From Perkinsus olseni (Eukaryota; Perkinsozoa; Perkinsida; Perkinsidae): a DNA stretch of 42,892 nt. This document shows, one piece after another, positions 31,916 to 40,127 of the stretch. Each line of letters starts with the position of its first letter. The first letter of the stretch is position 1. The DNA is taken from contig JABANP010000453.1 in NCBI GenBank assembly GCA_013115135.1, positions 1 through 42,892 on the forward strand. The letters run 5' to 3'. The position numbers were made by a program, and so were the translations under genes. The notes below the pieces were generated by a model. It did no database searches. It saw only the letters and a program-made list of their open reading frames with translations, and was not told the origin of the DNA.

Positions 31916-33157
31916 TTAATTCTCAAGCAGAGCTATCTTATTATTGGTGTAATCAACATGAACGCTGTACGCCCTGAAGAACGGTGTACCAATGAGGTAG
32001 CCGCCGTAGTGTCGCACGAACACTATCACATCCCCCTGCTCAGTATTCCCGCAGTAGTGTCTCGGATGTATCTTGATCGGAATAGAGTTGTTGGCGTCAC
32101 CCAGCTCGAGCCCCAACACCGGCAGGCTGCCGAAGGCTCTACTCTTCACATGAGCGAACCCATCCTCGCCTCTCAGCCACATCTGATCTATCTTTTCTTT
32201 CGTGTAACCCTTCTTCTTCTCCAACCGTCTCTTCATCTTTCTCTCAATGTTATCGAGTGTGCTTCGGTAAGGCAAGTAAATGCCGTTAGCTCCCGTCGCC
32301 AGGGTCATCACGAATGATCGTGACTTGCGAAGTTTGAGGCCTTTCTTCCTCTCCGACTGTCGTCCATCATCATAAAAAAGTTCCATCGAGGACAGCGAGA
32401 CCGCGGGAAATGCGCGATGATACTTAGAATCACTGACCCACTCAGGGAACATGTACTTGGTCCTCTTGGATTCGTCGAGCGTGTCTCCGAGTGTGAGCTC
32501 GCCGGAAATGAATTGTGACGTCTGTCTTGTGTCAGTTCGAATAGTATAAGACTGGCGCCCAATGACGTTGCGGCGGACAAGGGCGTCAAGTACACTCTCC
32601 TGGTTGGGAGATGGATGGAAGCGTTCCGAACTTGGTGGTAGCCCTGATAGACCGAGGAAGCCGCATGGCGCGACGGTCTTGTTCCAGGAAATCGGCCGGG
32701 AGACCTGGATGGTGAAATTAGTAGCCTCCTTGTTGTCCAAGACCAGCGTGGCAGTCCGTCGTATACTCTCGATGGTTCGGTCGTCGTCAAGGACGGTTGT
32801 CTTTCTGGATGGGTCGGTGTCGAAGTTACAGGGGTCCTCCGCCGGACAGAAGTAGCATCCCGCGCGGTCCTCTTCGCAAGACCCTTTGCCGTACTTTTCT
32901 TCGTACCAATCACCATCTATCACCGTGAGGTCGAACTGAGCAGTCTCCAAGAGGAGCTTCACGTCTTGACCGTCGATGTTGACGGTGACGAAGCCTTCTT
33001 CGACTGGCATGATTGCGGTCTTGGCCGGGGCGTCTGATACCACTCCTGAGGCTTCACATAAGATATGCAGAGTAACGCCGATCATCATCGCAGCGAAGGG
33101 CGTCCACATTGCTTGTGAAGGAGTACAACAAGCTGAAACCTGAAAGTTCATGAGCAT
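31916..33157 (-). CDS. Pepsin-like (A1 family) protein lacking both catalytic aspartates
   Basis: A 413-codon single-exon ORF. The second in-frame region from M17 (33109) gives a typical hydrophobic signal peptide (MWTPFAAMMIGVTLHILC), so that ATG may be the true start and the protein secreted. The fold is recognisable by the two lobes: the first active-site loop reads LLLETAQFDLTVI (E71-T-A in place of D-T-G), and the second reads VMTLATGANGIYLP (A287-T-G in place of D-T-G). A C-terminal GTPFFRAYSVHVDYTNNKIAL matches the usual LG.PF...Y..FD motif. Cysteines at 94, 101, 104 and 110 could form disulfides. With both aspartates gone it cannot work by the standard mechanism; a binding or inhibitory role is inference. 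Confidence 0.8.
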   Translation of the reverse strand: MLMNFQVSACCTPSQAMWTPFAAMMIGVTLHILCEASGVVSDAPAKTAIMPVEEGFVTVNIDGQDVKLLLETAQFDLTVIDGDWYEEKYGKGSCEEDRAGCYFCPAEDPCNFDTDPSRKTTVLDDDRTIESIRRTATLVLDNKEATNFTIQVSRPISWNKTVAPCGFLGLSGLPPSSERFHPSPNQESVLDALVRRNVIGRQSYTIRTDTRQTSQFISGELTLGDTLDESKRTKYMFPEWVSDSKYHRAFPAVSLSSMELFYDDGRQSERKKGLKLRKSRSFVMTLATGANGIYLPYRSTLDNIERKMKRRLEKKKGYTKEKIDQMWLRGEDGFAHVKSRAFGSLPVLGLELGDANNSIPIKIHPRHYCGNTEQGDVIVFVRHYGGYLIGTPFFRAYSVHVDYTNNKIALLEN

Positions 33158-33612
33158 TGGCGAGTGGCTTGTGCAGCTAACGTGTTAAGGCATCCCCCGC
33201 GTTGTAGTCGCTGATGGCGCAAGCGATGCACCTGCGTGAATGGCGTTAGGAGAGATGAGACTTGAGACTCACCATGGGCTAGCTGCCACCACACGCTATC
33301 GTGGCCTTTTACACCGGAGACGAGATCAGGCACGTCCGACTTGGTAGAATACGAGGCGGATGTGGGACGTTCCTCAACCGTAAGGAGCCAGATGAACCAA
33401 TAACGCCAACAAGCAGCACAGGCTTGAGTGAGACTAAGTCTTAGTCACTATTAGTAGCTCTGCTAGTTGATGCCGGGATTGGAAAAGGACAGCGAAGACG
33501 CGCACAGTAGGTTTGCGTGCGCCAAGTTGATCGATATGCAGCCCGAGTTCCCTCCCCTTTCCCTTTCTTTTTCTTTTCTTTTTCCCCCCTCGAGTCACTA
33601 TTTTCCCCCCAG
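33158..33612. other. Intergenic, ends in a pyrimidine tract
   Basis: Upstream of the protease-like gene. From about 33550 a CT-rich tract (CCCTTTCTTTTTCTTTTC) leads into TTTTCCCCCCAG and then repeat R2. R1 is likewise preceded by a pyrimidine tract. Confidence 0.5.
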
Positions 33613-34097
33613 CCGCTCCGTGCTAGTTCTGGGCGGGGTCCAGTTGGACTGCGGGCCTGAGGCTCCAATCGAGCGAGGAATCGAACCCCAGGTGCCCTTC
33701 ATTCCACGTTGAGAAACTCCACCAAAATATGAACGTTGGCGACTCGCCATCTGAGTTTGACTGCGTCTGTCAGCAGTGGTAAGGCGAGTAACGCTATATT
33801 CAGCTGTAACTCTCATACGCGTTTACTTCCGCACGTTTCGCGCCACGGGGTGGCGCAGCGCGATTCGAGGCCTATTGGCACTAGATATTCTACTCGGCAT
33901 ATAACGGAGAATTTTCCATGCACCCCCCTCCCCCCTTCCAATGTTGAACCACGTTCGATGACATCTCGTGGGGGGCTGGCTGCGATAACACTCAACATTG
34001 TATGGGGGGACGGGGGGTGAGCTAGCATCAGGAGACAAGTACAAGAATACTGCCACTTCCGGCCCTCCCAGAGCTTCAAAACATTGTCAGGTTGGTC
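33613..34097 (+). repeat. 485-bp interspersed repeat, copy R2
   Basis: Full-length partner of R1 (15266-15750) with the same boundaries, orientation and no indels. It lies about 55 bp before the first GGGTCCGCGGT motif of element C. It is not part of the 4.73-kb duplication, because no copy precedes element C'. Confidence 0.93.
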
Positions 34098-34151
34098 GTC
34101 CCCCAAGCCTAGCTCAGCTCAGGAGGTTCCCGCTGAGTGCGCAGCAAGTTT

Positions 34152-34179
34152 GGGTCCGCGGTGACCTTGGGTCCGCGGT
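34152..34179 (+). repeat. Paired GGGTCCGCGGT motifs, element C
   Basis: Two direct copies (34152-34162 and 34169-34179) separated by GACCTT. The same motif is in the CCGCGG hairpin of element B, which makes it a candidate binding site for the shared transposase. Confidence 0.65.
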
Positions 34180-34222
34180 TGGCTCCCCGTGCGCTTCTGT
34201 TTTGTCGCCGGCCGCTGTGTTA

Positions 34223-34280
34223 GAGCCGCTTCGAGCGGCGTGGGGCGGCTTGACGCCGCCCACGCCGCTCGAAGCGGCTC
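34223..34280. repeat. Long GC-rich hairpin, element C
   Basis: Arms GAGCCGCTTCGAGCGGCG... and ...CGCCGCTCGAAGCGGCTC form a stem of about 26-27 bp around a TTGAC loop, with one C fewer in the right arm than in the second copy. It is followed by TTTTTAAC. It resembles a terminator or a subterminal transposon hairpin; function unknown. Confidence 0.9.
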
Positions 34281-34484
34281 TTTTTAACTCAAAAGGCCCT
34301 GTTTTGACTGTTTTCAGGGCTCACCGTGCACCTTACCTCGCACCCAGCTGGCGCGTTTGCTGGGGGGCGCGGTGATCTGCGACCCTTGCTGATCTTGCTT
34401 TTCTCTAAGTTTCCCTAAGTGTGGTTACGCGTTGTGGCTCTCGGTTCAGTTTGTTTGGTCTCTCTGCTAGTTTCTTTCCTTCTC

Positions 34485-34730
34485 ATGGCTCGTCAGTCTC
34501 ACAAGAAGATTGGTCACTCGCTTGACCATCCTAGTATGGCCGTTTACCGCCAGGCTCTGGAACACTACTCTCGGACGGGGAGCTGGCCCAGCCTAGGAAG
34601 GTCCGGCAAGCTTCCTGAGATTGTTCGCAAGGAGAAGGAACGGATTGCCAAGACCCTGACGGAGACTCGGGCGAAGAACTCCATACTGAACTTCTTCCCA
34701 AAGTCGAGTAAGCGAATGTTAGCTTCGTAG
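34485..34730 (+). CDS. Small conserved first exon of transposase C
   Basis: ATG at 34485 opens an 81-codon ORF (MARQSHKKIGHSLDHP...). Residues TGSWPSLGRSGKLPEIV match the small exon of element B; both start with basic residues and end in a Lys/Glu-rich helix followed by an LxxFF/LxxFL motif. A GTAAGCG donor lies at about 34706 and an acceptor GTTCAG at about 34748 (41-bp intron), which would carry the frame into further exons; a later acceptor GTCTCAG at about 34874 leads to a Ser/Thr-rich exon. It is probably the N-terminus of the transposase below. The same ORF without change is at 39215-39460. Confidence 0.65.
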   Translation: MARQSHKKIGHSLDHPSMAVYRQALEHYSRTGSWPSLGRSGKLPEIVRKEKERIAKTLTETRAKNSILNFFPKSSKRMLAS

Positions 34731-35400
34731 TCCATAGGTCTCGTTCAGATGTCACCCAGTCGCGCCAAGGTTCTCCCAAAACAAACGACAACAAAGACGG
34801 AAAAAAACGAAAAGCGGCTCACGGTGGCCATTCTCCTTCATCTTCAGAGTCTTATTCACTTCTCGTGTCTCAGGGTTGGGAGAACAGGTCGTCTCGTCTC
34901 CGAGCACTGCAGACACCAATGAAGTAACTCTTACCACTGATGACAGTGGCACAAGCAAAGGCACTACTCCCCAGCGTAGTACGGGAGGCTATAGGTTGCA
35001 GCCATATAGGTTGCAGCCATGCAGATACGTAGGTCGACTGCCGGATACAATCGCCCGACCGCTATCAAGATCAATGGTCGAAAAAGCAGCTACGAGTACG
35101 AAACTTTGATGGAAATAATCAGTTGTGACAAGGCAGCGCTTTTTCAGGAAAGCCTCTATGCGTTGGCCGCTTCACCCCGAATCCCCTGTCGTGCTCCACA
35201 AGGATGGACACTGAAACCAGTGGTGGCACAGAAATCGGGGAGAATGAGCTCCTCTAAAAGTAGCAGCGTAGATAGATAGTTACGGTACCGACGCTCGATT
35301 CTATAGGTCAACACCCCACTGAGGAATGTCATACTTCTCATCCGAAAACTCTGGTCGGAAATATGGTCGAGTCCCGGGAAGGTAGCAGGCTCTGCTGAAT

Positions 35401-38400
35401 AGCTTGAGAGACTCTGCCTCTCAGGTGATATTCCACCCACCGAGCACTCTCCTAGCAACCGGAGTTGTCATGATGTGGGAGTCCAAACGGCGGCACCCGG
35501 GGCAGGGAGCCGACAACCTGGTGACACTACATTCCCGAACCCACTGCCAACATCTTTATCTGATGTCGGGGAGATAAATGTACTAAAAAGTGGTTCCGGA
35601 GGCCTCACTGGGAGAGTGTCGTGGAGAAGCAAGCTTTTCCGAAAGCTTCCGAAGTATTCTCCTATGACTTGGTCATTTGGGCGCCACGTGGGGGGCGATG
35701 TCCGTACTGTTCCAGCATCGATATCCGACATCCCGGACGATTGTCGAGGGTGAAAATAGTGTACCGCATAGGCTATCCGTATATGGCTTTATGTACCCGA
35801 TTAGAGTGCAATGGCTGCAAAAAAACCTGGTACTCTTGGAACAGCGAGTATGTCAAAACACTTGACATGGGGACACAACTGAAACTTCCACTCCTATGCG
35901 GGGCAGGAAAGGGGTTGGATACTGGAGCAGTCGAGTATGTGAGGCATCTCTTGATGAATAACGGCAGTATAACGCAAGGGGCAGCATACCTTACCTCCGC
36001 TCTGGACAAAGCGTACAGCGTGCGCTTGCGTGCATACGAGGAGAAGTGGGAGGCATCTTCCAATAGCCCTTTTCTGAGAGCACCAGAGAAGGAGCCGGTA
36101 CCTCAGAAGCCTTGGAGGGTATCGGGAAATCTGGTGCTCAGTATCGCCCCTCAGAGATCTGTCTATGGAGCGGGACCATCTGTTGCGAGAGTTGGCAGCT
36201 CATGTGGGTACTCATAGCATCAGCCTCGACCACACCCGGAGATGTGCCAAAAAGTGCACTGAGACCCACACTCTGGGGCAGAGTCTGACGATCATGACGG
36301 ATTATTCAATTATATTGGGGTCTTACTTGACCCCTACGACCAGTGTGCGATACGCTAAGCCCGCCCTTGACGAGATAATCCGGCGCCACAAAACAGCTGG
36401 CGTGGAGCTGCCCAAGATACTTTATTGTGATAATAATTGTTGCAGTCAGTCCGAGACTGAGTTAACGGGTTCCGCTGGACTGAGGGAGTATCATACCATC
36501 TGGTATGGTGGTTCGTTTGGATTCGTTCCATCTACAGCAGCGGCTGAACCGAGAAATCGTTCAGCAGCACGTTCTGTGCAACAAGTTCAAGAACGATTTA
36601 AGGAGGGGGCTATTTATAGAAAGCTCCAGCGATTGTCATGCGTTGATGAGCGCGCGCGCTGCTCTGGGATTGTTGGGCCCACCGCCCAAGCACGAGCGCA
36701 CGAAGTATATATCTCGTCGAATACCTTCTCCAAAAGAGCTTCGGGGCCGTATATCCGCTGTAGTGGCTGTCTATGCGGAGCGCGATCGGGCCGCTTTGGA
36801 GAGCTGGAAAACCTCCGAGGATCGACGCAAGTTAGCCGAGGCGGGTGCTAGCGAGTGGCAGTTGGACACCCCTCCCCATGGGAGTAGATTCTCTCCCTTA
36901 TTGACGGAGCGATTTTATTCTACGTTGGCCTGCCAATGGAAACACATAGACCGGGGATGCGTATCGGATTGTTTACAGGAGCAGGGGAGAGGGCCAAGTA
37001 GAGGGACAGGTAGCGGGACAAGAAGGCCAAGGGGATGGCCAATCAGGGGGCCATCTCGGAGTTGTTAGGACGGGCACGGCGGCATATAGGGGGCATGCCA
37101 CTCTACAGTTGAACACCTACCGCAGCGTCCGCGGAAGTTCAGGGTGCGAAAACTTCCATTCTCAAATGGCGAAGGCGTATGGATCTTCTACCCGGGTGAG
37201 CTGTCACCTTTACAACTTGAGATTATACTGGTTGTTACATCGACATAATCGTCGAGCTTCTATCAGGCTTGGTTTGAAGGTGCCCGACGAGTCTTTGACT
37301 CCCCGCTCGGTGGAGGCCCTCGGTCCAAGTGTGGTTCAAGAGCGGTACGAAGACTTTCGCCTCGCCCCGGTGGACTATGAGCTACCGAAGCTGGGGTATG
37401 AATACTGCCTATCTCTGGATGACCTTCCAGTAGACTTGGAAGAGGCTAGAAAGAGTGATCCCGGGAGCGCGACATGCTTTCTTGAGATGCTCGATAAGAT
37501 AGAGAATGGAGAGGGTGGGGAGGATGATGTGGAGGCCATTGAGAAGGACGCCGAAGACGGAAGCTCAGACGGTTCTGCCGACGACGCGGATGCTCTGCCC
37601 ATGGCATCCGATGTGGATCGCTGCGGGGATTGTCACATCGAAGTGGTCCCCAAGCGAGGTTATGAGGGACGGGGCCATCGATGACCCACCGGGTATTGCT
37701 CCTGCCAGAGCGAGCGGTGACCTTGCGAAGCGTATTCGACTGAAAGCTGCATCTTCTACACCCGACAATTACCCTGTGCTGCACGAGGTGAACTCGGAGA
37801 TGTCCAGGATATTCAGCAAGCTCCGGTTGGAGTTCCCAAAGGCCTCCGCAGCTCTACTTCGACATAAATATATGGAGGAGTACTTCTACATTGAGAAGGA
37901 AGCTCACAAGCAAGAGAGGCGTCAACCGAGAGCTCTTCACCCTATCTCGGTACTGCAGGTCGAGCAATGGCTATCGCGGGACAGGAAGGAAATGAACTTC
38001 GCCGCCAAACATGGTTCAATGACTCTGGACAGCAGGGAGCAGTTCAACCGACTCGACTTTGCACTTCGGCCACAACGTATTGCAGCAGCTTCTCTTGGTG
38101 AGGTGGCGATGCCGAAGGAGGCGGGCCTTGATCCGGGGCCTCGTAAGATCGGAGCCGAAGATCTAGAGTCCGAGTTGCAGCGGAAGCGGAAGAAGCGGAA
38201 GAAGCGGAGTAAGAGGAGTAAGAGAAGTAAGCGAAGAAAGAGGCACCGAAGGGGGCATAGGAGTCGCGACAAAAGCAGCTCTCCCAGCTCCTCCTCCTCC
38301 TCCTCATCATCATCATCTTCATCATCGTCCTCCTATTCGCCTGTTCGGAAGAAGCTCAGAAGGTGCAGAACTTGTGGCGAGCTGTTGCGGAAAGGTTATA

Positions 38401-38864
38401 ATAGTCATATTTATGACGAGAAGCACAAGTTCGGCCGATGCCCATTGAGCAAGGAAGGTGATATCGGAGCGAAGGAGAAGAAGGAGGCCGAGGTAGCCCG
38501 GCTGGAGAAGACTGAATTGGAAATCAGGGCCAACTTGGCGGGTGCGGTGGTTCTCGACCCTGATGCTCCTGGGAGGCGATGTCCGCGCTGTGGAAGAGCA
38601 TATGCGTCGAGCGTCGAGAGGGGTGGGAAGGTTTACGCGCATAGGCAGTTCAAGGTGTTGAAAGAAGATGAGTCTGGCTACTCGCAGAGGAGATGGTGTC
38701 CTCTCCTCGACGGTCTGGAGTCGCTGAGGGAGCTCGAAGAGGTTCAGAAGGCGCGGCAGAGGGAACGATGGAGGAAGGAGAATGATAGGAGGAAGGCCAT
38801 TCCACCTTTTCCCCCCCTTCGGGCACATTTTTCCCCCTCGCCCAGCTCAGGAGGTTCCCGCTGA
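35401..38864 (+). CDS. DDE transposase-like gene, family member C (main exons)
   Basis: Same architecture as B. Zinc ribbon (GGRCPYC near 35695; CTRLECNGCKKTWYSW near 35795); core D near 36229 (SLDHTRRC), D near 36430 (YCDNNCC), D..H near 36520 (RLDSFH), E near 37149 (RGSSGCENFHS). The C-terminal part has a Lys/Arg-rich stretch (38180-38250), a poly-Ser run of about 20 residues and two finger modules (CRTCGE...HKFGRCP; CPRCG...AHRQF...WCPLLD). Frame breaks at 35585 (A run), 36487 (extra G) and 37650 (extra C) are absent from copy C', so these look like read errors. One +1 break near 36110-36150 is in both copies. After residues RRKA the frame runs into low-complexity sequence and stops inside the next copy's first bases, so the true stop may be lost. 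Confidence 0.75.
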
Positions 38865-38879
38865 GTGCGCAGCAAGTTT

Positions 38880-38907
38880 GGGTCCGCGGTGACCTTGGGT
38901 CCGCGGT
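38880..38907 (+). repeat. Paired GGGTCCGCGGT motifs, element C'
   Basis: Copies at 38880-38890 and 38897-38907, identical to those of element C. Confidence 0.65.
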
Positions 38908-38950
38908 TGGCTCCCCGTGCGCTTCTGTTTTGTCGCCGGCCGCTGTGTTA

Positions 38951-39008
38951 GAGCCGCTTCGAGCGGCGTGGGGCGGCTGACGCCGCCCCACGCCGCTCGA
39001 AGCGGCTC
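38951..39008. repeat. Long GC-rich hairpin, element C'
   Basis: Perfect 27-bp stem around TGAC, GAGCCGCTTCGAGCGG... to ...CCGCTCGAAGCGGCTC, followed by TTTTTAACC. The perfect pairing here suggests that the one-base gap in the first copy is an error or a later change. Confidence 0.93.
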
Positions 39009-39214
39009 TTTTTAACCTCAAAAGGCCCTGTTTTGACTGTTTTCAGGGCTCACCGTGCACCTTACCTCGCACCCAGCTGGCGCGTTTGCTGGGGGCGCGG
39101 TGATCTGCGACCCCTTGCTGATCTTGCTTTTCTCTAAGTTTCCCTAAGTGTGGTTACGCGTTGTGGCTCTCGGTTCAGTTTGTTTGGTCTCTCTGCTAGT
39201 TTCTTTTCCTTCTC

Positions 39215-39460
39215 ATGGCTCGTCAGTCTCACAAGAAGATTGGTCACTCGCTTGACCATCCTAGTATGGCCGTTTACCGCCAGGCTCTGGAACACTACTC
39301 TCGGACGGGGAGCTGGCCCAGCCTAGGAAGGTCCGGCAAGCTTCCTGAGATTGTTCGCAAGGAGAAGGAACGGATTGCCAAGACCCTGACGGAGACTCGG
39401 GCGAAGAACTCCATACTGAACTTCTTCCCAAAGTCGAGTAAGCGAATGTTAGCTTCGTAG
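39215..39460 (+). CDS. Small conserved first exon, element C'
   Basis: Identical in protein sequence to the 81-codon ORF at 34485-34730, including the GTAAGCG donor. In this copy the following exon candidate stays open further, because an A run near 39532 has five A where the first copy has seven. Confidence 0.6.
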   Translation: MARQSHKKIGHSLDHPSMAVYRQALEHYSRTGSWPSLGRSGKLPEIVRKEKERIAKTLTETRAKNSILNFFPKSSKRMLAS

Positions 39461-40127
39461 TCCATAGGTCTCGTTCAGATGTCACCCAGTCGCGCCAAGG
39501 TTCTCCCAAAACAAACGACAACAAAGACGGAAAAACGAAAAGCGGCTCACGGTGGCCATTCTCCTTCATCTTCAGAGTCTTATTCACTTCTCGTGTCTCA
39601 GGGTTGGGAGAACAGGTCGTCTCGTCTCCGAGCACTGCAGACACCAATGAAGTAACTCTTACCACTGATGACAGTGGCACAAGCAAAGGCACTACTCCCC
39701 AGCGTAGTACGGGAGGCTATAGGTTGCAGCCATATAGGTTGCAGCCATGCAGATTACGTAGGTCGACTGCCGGATACAATCGCCCGACCGCTATCAAGAT
39801 CAATGGTCGAAAAAGCAGCTACGAGTACGAAACTTTGATGGAAATAATCAGTTGTGACAAGGCAGCGCTTTTCAGGAAAGCCTCTATGCGTTGGCCGCTT
39901 CACCCCGAATCCCCTGTCGTGCTCCACAAGGATGGACACTGAAACCAGTGGTGGCACAGAAATCGGGGAGAATGACTCCTCTAAAAGTAGCAGCGTAGAT
40001 AGATAGTTACGGTACCGACGCTCGATTCTATAGGTCAACACCCCACTGAGGAATGTCATACTTCTCATCCGAAAACTCTGGTCGGAAATATGGTCGAGTC
40101 CCGGGAAGGTAGCAGGCTCTGCTGAAT

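Larger units (their letters stand above)
34115..38842 (+). mobile_element. Transposon-like element C, first copy of a 4.73-kb direct duplication
   Basis: Begins CAGCTCAGGAGGTTCCCGC and runs to the same sequence at 38843. In order it holds two GGGTCCGCGGT motifs, a 27-bp-stem hairpin, a small conserved exon and the full transposase gene. Compared with the second copy, nearly all differences are gains or losses of one base in homopolymers. The 5' boundary of the element proper could be the R2 junction or the motifs; I saw no target-site duplication. Confidence 0.8.
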
